A stretch of 45,187 nt of DNA from Nemertoderma westbladi (lineage: Eukaryota > Xenacoelomorpha > Nemertodermatida > Nemertodermatidae): contig JAUCBJ010006070.1 of assembly GCA_032718475.1 (NCBI GenBank), positions 1 to 45,187 of the forward strand, given 5' to 3'. Positions 1 through 9,664 of the stretch are shown piece by piece; the first letter of the stretch is position 1, and every line of letters starts with the position of its first letter. Both the position numbers and the translations under genes were made by a program. A model generated the notes under the pieces. That model saw nothing but the letters and a program-made list of their open reading frames with translations. It was not told the DNA's origin and did no database searches.

Positions 1-1463
1 AAAATACCTGAGTGTTTAAAGCTCATCTATCCCATCATACAGTAGTAGACATGTACCGTACAACAAGAGTCCCACAAGAAATGAAAACAAATAAGTTGGT
101 GCCAGTTCCCAAGAAGGGCAACCTAACACTCTATGGTTCTTTTCGGGGAATCTCATTGATCTCGATTGCTGCAAAACTATACAATAGAATTCTATTAAAT
201 CGCATCAGGGATCCCATTGAGAGACTGCTACGTGGAAATCAGAATGGGTTCCGTAAAGGTCGTGGGACCATGGAGCCCATTTTGGCACTTAGAAGGATAA
301 TTGAAGAGTTATCAAAAAAGAAAGACAGGCATCTGGCTGTTATCTTTGTTGACTTCTTCAAGGCCTTTGATTCAGTCTCTCGCTCACGTATGTTCAGCAT
401 ACTTTCATTATATGGGATTCCTGATGAAATTATTGCAGCAATCAGATCAGTATACGATGGTTCGACAACATTTGTGTTTACTGTTGACGGTGACACAGAA
501 CCATTTGAAGTGTTATGGGGCGTCCTCCAAGGAGACACACTTGCACCATTCTTGTTCATTATTGTGGTTGACTATGTTATACGCATGTCCTTAGATCATC
601 ATAATGATGATGGGGTGATGATAACTCCACCTACTGGCTCCAGAAGTCGAGGAAATCCTGCCAAGTACCTAACTGATCTAGACTTTGCTGATGACTTAGG
701 AGTACTCTCAGAATCATTAGAGGGAGCCCAGCGGCTCCTCAGCTCATTAGAACATGCTGCTTCTAGTGTTGGTCTTTTTATTAACTCCAGAAAGACCAAA
801 ATTCTGACAGTTAACTTTGAAAGTCCTCAGCAAGTCTCTGATCGGATGAGCATAAGCTCAAAGGATGGTATGCTTGAGCATGTGGACGACTTCTGTTACC
901 TGGGATCATGGAGCCGGAAGTCAGGTGAGGACCTTCGAATACGTAAGGGAAAGGCATGGGCAGCCTTGAATAGGCTTTCCAGGATTTGGAAGTCACCTAG
1001 AATTAATCGGAAACTTAAGGTCCGATTATTTAGAGCAGCAGTAGTTCCAGTACTCCTCTACGGGAGTCCATGCTGGGCTCTAACTGCTGAGGACACCAAA
1101 TCTCTGGATGGCACATTCACAAGAATGCTACGCCGGGTACATTGTGTCAAGTACAATGCACACATCTCCAACCAGACACTATATAACATTGGAGGTGTCT
1201 CATTGGTTCCCCCAAGCTTGACACTAGATCAAAATCGCCTCCGCTTTGCAGGACATTGCTTTCGCCGTGAGGACCAGCCAGTGCATAATCTTGTACTTTG
1301 GCAGCCTCATGGAGTGAATAAGCATGGTGGACAGCCCATGACTTTCTTGAGACGCATCTTAAAGGACACTGGCCTTAAAGATGCGGATGATCTAGCAAAT
1401 GTCATGGGTGATAGGGAGTTGTGGCGGTGCAATTTTGTTGACAAGCCGGCACAGCATTCTTAA
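1..1463 (+). CDS. RTE-like non-LTR reverse transcriptase, C-terminal part (family A copy 1)
   Basis: Reverse transcriptase of a non-LTR retrotransposon; it would copy element RNA at a nicked chromosomal target. Visible motifs are FVDFFKAFDS (RT motif A), GVLQGDTLAPFLF (motif B), FADD (the catalytic YxDD box with F for Y, about residues 225-228 counted from base 12) and the C-terminal TFLRRILKDTGL...RELW region typical of RTE-like elements. The element is cut by the window start. Compared with the minus-strand copy at 29233-30846, this copy has five extra bases near 39-47, which shift the frame; the reading frame proper is open from about 51 to the TAA at 1463. The two copies differ at only a handful of residues, so this is a recent insertion. 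Placement in the RTE clade, rather than a neighbouring one, is inferred from the short 3' UTR and microsatellite tail. Confidence 0.9.
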
Positions 1464-1502
1464 AAATGCAGCTGCAATGCAGCATGCCGATCCTAGTAGT
1501 AT
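1464..1502 (+). mobile_element. 3' end and (TAG)n tail of family A copy 1
   Basis: A short 3' UTR ending in CCTAGTAGTAT. The same UTR and tail recur at 19717-19759 (+) and 29197-29232 (minus strand), which fixes the 3' boundary of family A. The tail runs straight into a C homopolymer. Confidence 0.85.
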
Positions 1503-1684
1503 CCCCCCTCCCCCCCCCCCCCCCCCCCCTATTGACAAGAAAACCTGAACACATTATACGAATCATAAAAAATTTTGTGTCACTTTAATAGAACGTTATT
1601 CCAGTAAAGTACAACTGTACCAACTTCTAAAGGAGTAATAAAGGATTGAGTAGGACTATAACCCCCCCCCCCCCCCCCCCCCCC
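1503..1684 (+). repeat. Two poly-C tracts (1503-1529 and 1662-1684)
   Basis: The first tract is 27 bases with one T; the second is 23 uninterrupted C. They lie 130 bp apart in AT-rich DNA just after the end of the family A element. Such homopolymers are length-unstable, and their exact length may be a sequencing or assembly approximation. Confidence 0.9.
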
Positions 1685-2168
1685 TCCCTATGTCACTGCT
1701 CGGGTTAATGGCATGAAATGACAGCAAACACCAAATATGTTTCTAGTGAGTTTAAAAACTTTATTAAATTTATTAAAATCGTTAAGAGCAAGGAGTAGAT
1801 TACTGTGTCGATATTTTCTAACCAAAACAAAAAATAAAACTTCATTTCATTTGCGGTCAATTTGCGTGAAGATCATATTTTTCACTTGCAATCAAAGTGC
1901 ACCACTATCTGCACTGCTCGCAGGGTATGTCATAAACTCACTGACGCCTCTTAGTAAATATACTAAAATAATTGTTAACTAACATTAGAAACATTGAAAA
2001 ATACTGTAGTCAAATTTTAGCTAATTGGTCTCCATGTTCTAGAACATAAAAAGCATAGCTATTTTAAAAAACAAAGTGAAAACGAAAAGTTTGTTTTGTA
2101 AATATAATAAGAACATACTGAAAAAATATGTTCAACATTTATTTATAAAAATAAAACTACATTTTATA
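1685..2168. other. Non-coding AT-rich stretch
   Basis: No supported gene. It holds one TTCTAGAA palindrome (2037-2044), a motif that recurs in the AT-rich spacers of this window. Confidence 0.6.
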
Positions 2169-2174
2169 TTATAA

Positions 2175-2402
2175 ATCAACTCGAAGCCAACCTCGAACTC
2201 GAACACTTCGACAAAACTCAGTCTCTACACGACCAGAGAATGCGAACTGGCTGCTCTGCAGGCTGCCCAAGACTCGAAACTCCAGTCTGAGCACCCGCAA
2301 CTCACTGACACGATGAAACGGAAAGAACTCGAACTGAGAGTGGAGTATTCCCGCCTCGCTTCTCACTACACTCCCGATCAGGTGAATGAGGACAACATGT
2401 AA
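2175..2402 (+). pseudogene. Helical/coiled-coil N-terminal gag segment of the BEL/Pao remnant
   Basis: An open frame of about 75 codons ends at TAA 2400-2402. It is rich in E, K, L and Q (for example ELAALQAAQDSKLQ and KRKELELRVEYSRLAS), as in the coiled-coil segment that precedes the conserved gag domain in BEL/Pao elements. No ATG start is visible, so it is a fragment. The link to the downstream gag domain is inferred from order and strand. Confidence 0.5.
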
Positions 2403-2815
2403 ATGTTGGAGATAATCCCGATGTTCCAGAGTCTACATGAACCAGCCTCCCCGCGGCCCCAGCTGCCCCCTCCGTGGTATCAGTTGGCCCTCACGGGTTC
2501 CCCCAGCTGCCCCCCTTGCGGACCTATCGATGACTGGAAACCCGTTATTCCTACCCCCTTCCAGTTGGGAGACCTCGGCTCCTGTGAAACCGTTTCCCTC
2601 CTCCATCAGGACTTATTTTCATCTCACCTACCCAGCCGTTCTGTGCTCTCTCAGCACTAACTCGCCAGAGTTATTCCCAACTTCAGCGCTTTGCTTCACA
2701 TCGACAACCGCCACTTCAAAAGGGCCAATTGCCATCCCATCCCGCTCTGCTACCACTGCTACAACTCATGATGATTGGATCCACTCAATCCACTGGGACC
2801 ATGAGGTCTAACGGC
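2403..2815 (+). other. Proline/serine-rich linker between gag segments
   Basis: GC-richer than its flanks. Two overlapping frames encode low-complexity P/S/T-rich peptide, and there is no recognisable domain. It is probably the disordered gag linker of the same BEL/Pao remnant. Confidence 0.4.
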
Positions 2816-3551
2816 GGGTTTATCAATCCGTTAATCGCTCGCTCCTACCCCTGGATTGACATTGAACCATTCGATGGGTTGGAGAAATGGCCATCATTCA
2901 TCGCCTCGTTCAAAGGTGCTGGTCCACAACATTATACCCTTGGAAGCACAATGCATGGCGTTCCTATGCCAGCTGCTTGTGCCCTGCATTTGGGACAGCG
3001 TCGCTGACCTGATAAACTACCCTAACTTATACGTTAAAACTCTAACTGAACTTCATGGAGACCGCCACTTTATAGTGTCTCACAGCCTTAGGGATATCCG
3101 GAAGTTGCCAAAACTAACAAACAACAACTTCCAATCCCTCGAGAGTTTCTTCCTAAATCTGAATGATGCAGTTTCCTCACACCAAAAGTGCGGGTACTTC
3201 TCCGACCTCCACGCCACAGCCATAATCTTGTTGGAAACTCCCCGACAGACTCCAGACCGAGTGTGCCCAGTGAGTTTACTTTGCTCACCCCTCGGTCCTC
3301 TTGGAGTTCAACCTCAACCAGTTTCTCCGTGGCCAAACGTGAATCAGTCGCATAAAAGTGAACAACAACACGGATGTCCCCAGACAAACACAAATCCCTC
3401 AGACTCACGAAACAACCCAAATTCCTCGTCAGTCTCAGCGCCTCTCTGGGAGAACTCCAGGCACCTGACGGGGAATAAAGACAACTCGAAACTGATGTGG
3501 CCATCCCATTCAACCATCTGCGCAATGGGAGACAATTCATCGGCGATTTGA
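2816..3551 (+). pseudogene. BEL/Pao gag-like domain (DUF1759-type), frameshifted
   Basis: The frame from about 2816 carries EPFDGLEKWPSFIASFK, the signature P-F-x-G-x(n)-W-x2-F-x3-F of the BEL/Pao gag-like domain. The match then moves to another frame near 2985, which reads on through DLINYPNLYVKTLTELHG and SLRDIRKLPKL, the Y..A...L..(Y/R)G and L..I..LP elements of the same domain. It continues as a helical segment to about 3240 and then a low-complexity S/N/Q-rich tail. At least one frameshift (about 2940-2985) separates the halves. In the intact family this domain probably acts in particle assembly. Non-functional here. Confidence 0.6.
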
Positions 3552-3591
3552 TCCCAGTCCCAGTATCTGGGAGCGACATTGGCTGACCAAA

Positions 3592-3957
3592 ATGCCCATC
3601 CTCGTGAGTCTTCGCCTCGAGAGTCTGGCTAAATGGCTATGTCTACCGGGTAGAGCCAAGAATGTTAGGCTCTCCACAATAAACTCCGACGGTGACTCAT
3701 TCCAATCCAGAACTGTATCTTTCTCTGTTGGAAGCATTTCCAACAGCTATGCTAAACATCCCTTCCTATCATGTTGATGCGCCCCGACTGAAAGAGAGGT
3801 GGAAGAACTTCTCCAAAATGGATCTACCTTCCGTAGACTCCAGTAAAGTCGGCCTCCTACTCGGAGCCAATGTATTCAACGCCATACATTACCTTGGCTA
3901 CCCCTACTGCTCCGGTTCCGACAAAACTCGTTCACCATTTCTGGAGATATATATCTA
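3592..3957 (+). pseudogene. BEL/Pao protease-like domain remnant
   Basis: Two frames together show LSTINSDGDSFQSR, SFSVGSISN and then LKERWKNFSKMDLPS with KVGLLLGANVF. The W-x(n)-DLP-x(n)-V-x-LLxGxxxF arrangement is characteristic of the peptidase-like (DUF1758) region of BEL/Pao Pol. The catalytic DTG/DSG is not visible, so the 5' part of the protease is lost. A frameshift lies near 3760. Nothing of RT follows: the sequence turns AT-rich and non-coding at 3958. Confidence 0.55.
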
Positions 3958-4640
3958 ACTAGAGATGCACTCGTGAATCAGATTAAGACTTTTGACATTC
4001 TCGCCATCCTACGAAAGTCTCTAACAATAGTAGGACATGGTTATTCTTTCCACTAGATATTTAAAACATCTTAGAAAAAAAATTTTGGGGGGATATTATT
4101 CGGTATTTCATTTTCATTTTCAATTTAACTAAATTAATGGTACTAGTTCGCCATGTCGTCACTCCTATCAAATTTTTTTCCAATAACTGAAGTTTCCTTG
4201 ATTTTTAATAGATTATTCTAGAACGTAATCTACAATCACCCAACATAATATTTTTATGGTAGTTAGAGTATTATTTTCAAAACTTAGCTTTTTAGAAAAT
4301 GTTATAAAAAATAATTTTTATATTTTATTAAAATTTTTGGCTTATTCTAGAATATTTCCGCAATTTTAATTTTTTAAAAACATTTTAAAAAAGTGTCTTT
4401 TGCGAAATCACACCCTCCATAACGTGGCCATTCTTCACTTAGTTGTCAATGAATCGTAATCATTTCATATCAAAAACAACTGCATGGATGGTTGGTTAAC
4501 TCCTAAGCTATCAATAGACTCACCCCATCCCATCTGAGAACAGTGGAATTGGTTATAAGCAACCGCATTGGTGGTTGGTTAACTGCGGACCCATCAATAG
4601 ACACTCCCCATCCTGTCATATAACATTGTATCACTTGCAG
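3958..4640. repeat. AT-rich spacer with a degenerate tandem duplication
   Basis: No gene is supported from 3958 to 4480. TTCTAGAA occurs at 4216-4223 and 4345-4352. At about 4482-4630 two roughly 75-bp stretches resemble each other: each has GCAT-GGATGGTTGGTTAACT-like sequence followed by ATCAATAGACxC and CCCATCC. This is an imperfect tandem duplication, not protein-coding. Confidence 0.5.
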
Positions 4641-4872
4641 TGGAGGCCTTGGACAACTTTAGAGCCTCGTTTAACAGATATGTTATGTTTAGATTTCTAC
4701 TGGAAGTGCAACAATTGCCATTTACACAAACATCATGCATACCACACGGGTCACACGGGTCTTTGTTGCCGGAAATCGTCGAAAAAGAAAAATCTGCTGT
4801 AAAACAATCAATGGAAGACTGTAACTTATTATCATCCATAAAACCAATAGCTGGTTATCTACAACCGTATCT
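4641..4872 (+). CDS. Possible internal exon of an unrecognised gene
   Basis: An open stretch is preceded by TTGCAG (acceptor-like, ending 4640) and closed by a full-consensus donor GTAAGT (4873-4878). The peptide is compositionally ordinary, with segments such as FRASFNRYVMFRFLLEV, GSHGSLLPEIVEKEKSAVK and SSIKPIAGYLQPYL, and does not look like transposon sequence. If read without splicing, it ends at TAA 4873-4875. No neighbouring exon was found, and the polypyrimidine tract is weak. It could equally be a chance ORF; the frame is also open on the minus strand. Confidence 0.25.
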
Positions 4873-5200
4873 GTAAGTGAGAGTTAGATCTATTCGAAAG
4901 GTAAAACAACCCTATTATTTAAGTTATTCGTGTTACCAGTGTAGAAGGGCATATGCAATGCCTAAAATATGCTCATCCATAGTTACAGTCAATATGGAAA
5001 ATGTAAACCCTGTTAAGAAATAAGAACTCCCATTACCACCCTCTCAAATATCTGCTTCAAACCATTCAAAAATACTATGAACACAATGTTCTATTTTGGG
5101 ACTGTCATTATTCTACCTACCTTTTAATTTTAATTGGCATTTTAATTGGGTTTTGTAAGTGTTTCATTTAGTGTTTGGTCTCTAAAAATGCGAATGAGAC
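4873..5200. other. Non-coding spacer
   Basis: AT-rich; no gene or clear repeat seen. Confidence 0.5.
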
Positions 5201-5449
5201 AATTCGTGTCTAGACAACTCGAGACAGGAACCAGGTCTGTATACTTGAATTATAGTTTATTGTTTTGGTTAGAAACTCTGATATTTCCTCTAATTCAGCA
5301 ATTACTAAAAGGAAAAGGAAAATTTTATACATGAGTTGACCAGACACGAGTACTCCAGAAACAAGTTGTCTAGACGCGAGTATTCCGAACATTAGTTGTC
5401 CGGAAACGAGTATTCTGGACATGAGTTGTCCAGACACGAGTATTCCAGA
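5201..5449. repeat. 30-bp imperfect tandem repeat (about 4 units) with one inverted unit upstream
   Basis: Four units with consensus like CATGAGTTGTCCAGACACGA followed by GTATTCCAGA run from 5330 to 5449. The AGTTG core falls at 5334, 5364, 5394 and 5424, an exact 30-bp period. A reverse-complement unit lies at 5201-5220 (CGTGTCTAGACAACTC), about 110 bp upstream, so the block can fold back. It has no protein-coding role; it may be the subterminal repeat of a small DNA transposon. Confidence 0.75.
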
Positions 5450-5595
5450 CTCAATGTTCAGTTATCGTGTTCAGTCATGAAGATTGAATATAATAAAATA
5501 CATTTTGTAGAACTTCTGAAGAACTTATATCCGATGAATAAAAAAAGTGAATGCCATAGGTCCAACTTAGGGACCAACTTCTTTTTCCCTTACTG

Positions 5596-5670
5596 TGACA
5601 GGATCCCGGTTGGCCTGAGATCCCGACCGTTCAACTTTGTGATGTTCCCTACGCACATAATGGCTAATGG
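5596..5670 (+). repeat. Left member of an inverted pair of gypsy end sequences
   Basis: Contains ACTGTGACAGGATCCCG...CGACCGTTCAACTT followed by TGTGATGTTCCCTACGCAC. The reverse complement of 9244-9312 reads nearly the same (TGTGATGTTCCCTACATGCAC preceded by GGGATCCCGATCTCGAC). TGTGATG would fit the 5' edge of an LTR, with the LTR extending rightwards to about 6000, but a direct 3' copy was not found. Confidence 0.6.
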
Positions 5671-6070
5671 CTGAATGGTTTGTGAAGAGACTTGTACCGT
5701 ATGGACCATACCCTGAACTCTTAAACTATAGTAAATGTACTAACTAGGGCTGTAGGGCAGTACTACTACCTCCTGACATGCTACTGTACTTTATATATAT
5801 ATAGGTTAGCCTACCGGTTGCGGGGAATACAATTATGTTATTATATATGTTATAATGTTTTATTGTTGAACATCTTCCACTATATATTGGTAATTATTAT
5901 TAATATACATATATGTTGCGGATAGTCCAACTTCGAAGATAGGTTTTCTTCATGTTCAACAATAAAACTTGGCCAAGGTTGCAAGGAATACTCTAGTAGA
6001 GAAGTAACAGGCAGACAGGGTTAGCCTAAACAACAACTACTGGAGTACGGATATGGCGATAATAGACCTC
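5671..6070. other. Possible LTR/leader of the gypsy remnant
   Basis: AT-rich and non-coding. It holds a short inverted repeat: GTTTTATTGTTGAACAT (about 5857-5873) and its reverse complement ATGTTCAACAATAAAAC (about 5952-5968). AATAAA near 5962 could be an LTR polyadenylation signal. Tentative. Confidence 0.35.
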
Positions 6071-6468
6071 CATTGTGTGGAGCCAGGATGCGACTTTACT
6101 GCTGGTGCCTTCCCTCCTCTGCTGCTGGTATCTCCTCTTTTAAACGGGCTGCAACAGCACCAGCATCCACCACTGCACTGACCCCACCAGGCCATGGCCA
6201 GACAACAACCTGCCCCGATTGTAAGTCATTGTTTGCGCTGTTCTCTAAGGGTCCGAGAGGTTGGAATACAAAACCTCACCATGTTTGCCTTTGTTTCAAG
6301 GCTCGGAATAAAAAACGCCAGAGTGAAAAGCACAACCACAACATGCAATATCCACAATCTGAAGTTGCTGCAACACTTGCACAGGTTTCTTCTATGGACA
6401 TGTCATTGTCACCACCCCACGCACCCCATCAATTGCAAAACCAGGGATATCAACACTATAATAAATAA
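6071..6468 (+). pseudogene. Gypsy gag C-terminal zinc-finger-like region
   Basis: The frame ending at TAA 6466-6468 carries TTCPDCKSLFALFSKGPRGW followed by NTKPHHVCLCFKARNKKRQ, a C-x2-C...H-x2-C-x-C basic motif seen just before the protease in a common invertebrate gypsy lineage. The stretch upstream of about 6180 is less certain. No start codon of a complete gag is visible, so this is the 3' part only. In the intact element it would bind RNA. Confidence 0.5.
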
Positions 6469-6489
6469 TCTAAAAAGAAAAATGCAAAA

Positions 6490-6975
6490 GTGACACCAGT
6501 TAAGCTGTTGCACCACATATTTTCTAAAGGTGGGTGGCGAAAGGCAATGTTCCTAGACCATCCAAAGCTGCAGCTCCTGGCTTCCATCTGTCCACCTGAC
6601 TACCGAGTGTTTGGACGACCATGTCCTAACATCAAACCAACAATTATCTCTGCTAGAGCGGATACTGGAGCCCATTCTTACCTGTGGTCAATTTCAGGGT
6701 TCCTGACTGCTGCTGGGTTTTCTGTGGATGACTTAATGCCTGTATCAATAGACCTGACTGCTGCCAATAAGTCATGAATCCCTATAGCAGGGGCTGTGTT
6801 TCTTCATCTCAGCTGAATATCTCCAAGGGGTGGTCTCAATCTCAATGGATCAGTCTCAATATGTGGTTGATGGTATATGTGAGCCAAGAAGCCCGTGGGT
6901 TCTACCTCAGCTGTGAGGCTATGGTCGACCTTGGTATCATCCCAGTATCTTCCATTGATAAACCCTGAACCTCAG
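6490..6975 (+). pseudogene. Gypsy aspartic protease remnant
   Basis: The frame opens with HHIFSKGGWRKAMFLDHP and shows ARADTGAHSYLWS, the aspartic protease active site D-T-G-A, then SVDDLMPVSIDLTAANKS. A TGA at about 6775 interrupts; the downstream frames still read IPIAGAVFLHLS and EARGFYLSCEAMVDLGIIP, which belong to the same domain. One stop and at least one frameshift make it inactive. Intact homologues cleave the Gag-Pol polyprotein as dimers. Confidence 0.75.
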
Positions 6976-7059
6976 TTTCAAGCAACTGGACCCCCAACTG
7001 AGAGACCAGCTGCTTTAAATACTCCAGACACCCATAGACCATGCAGCCTGAATGCTGGG

Positions 7060-8010
7060 TGATCCTTGGCTTCTGCAGATGTAGATACCCCTTGCTCATG
7101 CCCAACACGAACCATAGTTCCAAACTGCCCAACTGAGCTTCCCATTGTATGCACCGAGGAGAATAATGGATGGATGAGAAATTCGCTTCATCCACTTTCA
7201 ACATGTGTCCTCATCGCCCCTTGCCATGCATGTCTGGTCCTCCAGTCGAAATCCACCTGAAAGAAGGAGCAATTCCCAACTAAGTACATACATCAGCCAC
7301 AATCCCTCTGTCCATTGGCAGGAGCATGTACATCAAGATATTCTACATTATGAGGCCCTTGGTGTCATTTAATGGGTCCCCTATGTTGAGGAAGTGACTT
7401 GGTGCCACCGTATGGATGTTACACGGAAACGTGACGGATCCCCACGTAGGATGGTTGATCTATCACCACTTAACAAGCATTGTGCACGAGCCCTCGTTCG
7501 AGCCCTCCACATTTTCAAGTGAATCACCTTTCCATTTAGCTCGCATTTGCCTGGTAATTCTTGGAAGGCCATTACCGATGCATGGAATGGGTACCACTCC
7601 GTCCCTATCCATGATGTGGACAGGAACTTGGCAGATGGCGTTACATCCGTGCACCCCAAGGCTTTGTTTCATCTGGGGATGGATACAACTGCTATTTTGA
7701 TGAGATCATTGTCGATATTACTCATGGGGAGCAGTGTTTTGATGATACTGTTCACTGGGACGGAGACCTTAATGAGCACTGGTGGAGGACCATTGATTAC
7801 CTTATCCTCATCAGTCAGTCAGGGATAGTCCTCAATCCAGACAAATTCCAATTCTCACAGCGAACTGTGTATTTCGCCAGTTTCCGTATCTCCAATTTTT
7901 CCATTGAGCCGCTGCGTAAGTATCTGGATGCAATCTGAGATTTACCAATACCAACATCCACAACTGATATCTGCTCATGGTTTGGGTTGGTAAACCAAGT
8001 AGCCAACTAC
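7060..8010 (+). pseudogene. Gypsy reverse transcriptase remnant
   Basis: Scattered over three frames are DGSPRRMVDLSPLNKHC (RT motif 2), then PGNSWKAITDAWNGYHSVP (the motif 3 region; the usual catalytic D is in TDAWNGYHS), and CFDDTVHWDGDL near 7735, where the YxDD box survives as CFDD. It goes on to WWRTIDYLILISQSGIVLN and PDKFQFSQ. Stops occur, for example at 7936-7938. The order and spacing fit a gypsy RT with small deletions. Inactive. Confidence 0.8.
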
Positions 8011-8580
8011 GCACAACTTTGGGAAATGATGAGACCCTTTAAGCCAATTCTGAGTCCCAAGACACCTTTCCATTGGTCATCAGACCTCAATACAGCTTTT
8101 GAGTCTTCAAAGATAGCAATTGTAAATGCAATCAGGCATGGTGTCCAGATCTTTGATCTCAAATGACGGAGCTGCCTGCACCCAGATTGGTCAAAACTAG
8201 GTATTGGATATTTCCTCATCCAGAAACATTGTAATTGCCTGGCTTCCTTGTCTTGGTGATGCGCTAATGAATGGGAAGTTACATTGGCAGGCTCCCGTTT
8301 CTTTTTCCCAACAGAACAGTGCTATGCTCCTATAGAAGGCGAAGCCTTGGCTGTCGCATGGGGCTTGGAGCAGTGACATTACTTCATGCAGGGCTGTGAT
8401 GATCTAGTAGTTGTCACTGACCATAAGCCTCTGGTGAAGATTCTTGGTGATCGCACACTTGATGAGATTAGCAACTCACGCATATTTCGAATCAAACAAA
8501 GAACACTACCATGGCACTTTCAAGTAGCACATCTTCCTGGGGAGACATATACTGCTGCTGATGCTACATTATGGCAATGT
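8011..8580 (+). pseudogene. Gypsy RNase H domain remnant
   Basis: Follows the RT connection region (FKPILSPKTPFHWSS, AIRHGVQIFDL). Three acidic catalytic positions are recognisable: the D in HPDWSKLGIGYFL, the E in YAPIEGEALAVAWGLE, and the D in VVVTDHKPLVKILG. The end ISNSRIFRIKQRTLPWHFQ with HLPGETYTAADAT is the standard gypsy RNase H tail. In-frame stops (about 8164, 8375) and a frameshift near 8260 inactivate it. The last 140 codons from about 8386 remain open. Confidence 0.85.
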
Positions 8581-8589
8581 GCAATGCGA

Positions 8590-8880
8590 TGTGGCATTGG
8601 CGAAGGAGGATGCAATGCCTGCTCGATATACACGAACCATAGAGGCCCTGAGAGAACACTCATGGGTCTTGCCGACCCTACCAGTCGGTGCAAGAGTCTA
8701 TACAATCAGAACCAGAGTGGCTCTCATCCCAACAAATGGGATAAATTTGGGATAATTGTCGAAGTAGGAGAAAATTACCAATATATGGTCAAGGTTGATG
8801 GTTAAGGCTGGGTCACACTCTGCAACAGACGTTTCCCGCGGCAGTTTACGCAGCATACATCCACAATTGGTGAACCACTG
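8590..8880 (+). pseudogene. Gypsy integrase C-terminal segment
   Basis: One frame reads ARYTRTIEALREHSWVLPTL and PVGARVY; another reads SGSHPNKWDKFGIIVEV, then VKVDG, a TAA, and GWVTLCNRRF. This is the integrase C-terminal end of invertebrate gypsy elements, which contacts DNA. The HHCC and DDE core that should lie between RNase H and this point are absent: RNase H ends at about 8575, so roughly 700 bp or more have been deleted. The sequence then loses coding character near 8880-9100. Confidence 0.65.
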
Positions 8881-9143
8881 ACGACATAGCATACAATGAG
8901 AGCATCAGCACCCCTGCCCAGTGACAAGGTGAAGCAGTCAGAACTGACTTTGCCATCATTGGAAGTAAAGAAAACACCTACAAGTTCTGTAACAAAGCTT
9001 AACAACATCAATCTACTGACACTGGTAGATCATCAGCACCCTCAACTTCACCTACATCCATCGAGAGTGCTCCTTTACCTGTGGTTTTCTTCAGTTTGAC
9101 TGACTAGGCTCGGCCTATTTGCTGTTTGTCTGTTTGCTAGACA

Positions 9144-9182
9144 TTTCTATTAATAGGCTGTAGTACAGCCTATTAATAGAAA
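9144..9182. repeat. 39-bp near-perfect palindrome
   Basis: Two 19-bp arms (9144-9162 and 9164-9182) are exact reverse complements around a single G. The left arm begins TTTCTATTAATAGGC. It lies after the gypsy coding remnant and can form a cruciform or hairpin. Confidence 0.9.
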
Positions 9183-9243
9183 CATACTCGATTATTCTAC
9201 CGGCCTACTGCCAAGCTTAGTGAGTCCACCCAGTTATTACCAG

Positions 9244-9312
9244 ATTAGCCAGCGTGCATGTAGGGAACATCACAAAGTCGAACAGTCGAGATCGGGATCC
9301 CATCACAGTGGA
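9244..9312 (-). repeat. Right member of the inverted pair of gypsy end sequences
   Basis: On the minus strand it reads GGGATCCCGATCTCGACTGT, then TGTGATGTTCCCTACATGCAC and CTGGCTAAT, closely matching 5596-5670. The orientation is opposite to that expected of a second LTR. Confidence 0.6.
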
Positions 9313-9583
9313 AAACTATATCACCTCTACTACACGGAATAAATGCCAACTGATTGCACAATGAACATGACCGTTAATATAAGGGGAAAATATATATTGC
9401 CTATAAGAGGCTAACACATTGGCCTGTGATAATCAATACACACTAAACTGTCAAATGCAGCCCTCCCATTGGTTACCTTATCATGCTATAAACCTCCCCT
9501 GTCCCCATGTGCTTACATTCGGTTTCCGTGTAGCTGAAAGTGGGCTTGTGGGGCCCACTCACTGGCGCGGCATTTCTCTAGGT

Positions 9584-9664
9584 CCAATATTGTTAAATTG
9601 CCTCCCCCTCCCATTTCATAGGTTGGAAGTGCTTTGCGGACTAGATCCGCTAACACTTATAAAA
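9584..9664 (+). promoter_or_regulatory. Candidate promoter of the cold-shock-repeat gene (CCAAT and TATA boxes)
   Basis: CCAAT lies at 9584-9588 and TATAAAA at 9658-9664, so transcription would begin near 9690, about 130 bp before the first ATG of the long frame at 9817. Both motifs are short and could be chance; spacing and position are what make them plausible. Confidence 0.35.

Larger units (their letters stand above)
2169..3957 (+). mobile_element. BEL/Pao-type LTR retrotransposon remnant, gag and protease region only
   Basis: Reading rightwards there is a charged helical segment, a proline-rich linker, a gag-like DUF1759-type domain and a protease-like (DUF1758-type) domain, in the order of BEL/Pao polyproteins. 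RT, RNase H and integrase are absent, and no LTRs were recognised on either side. Several frameshifts and stops show that it is dead. Family assignment rests on motif pattern by eye and is moderate. Confidence 0.65.
5596..9312 (+). mobile_element. Decayed Ty3/gypsy retrotransposon (gag zinc finger to integrase tail)
   Basis: Pieces of gag-pol occur in canonical gypsy order on the + strand: zinc-finger-like region, DTGA protease, RT, RNase H, then an integrase C-terminal segment. The integrase catalytic core appears deleted at about 8575-8620. Stops and frameshifts are frequent. The block is bracketed by a pair of related end sequences (5596-5670 and 9244-9312) that are inverted rather than direct. 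The element is dead. Confidence 0.75.

Noticed and set aside
12-50. Start codon of a complete family A protein at base 12
   Set aside because: The first codon is GTG, and the first 12 residues are out of frame relative to the minus-strand copy because of a five-base insertion.
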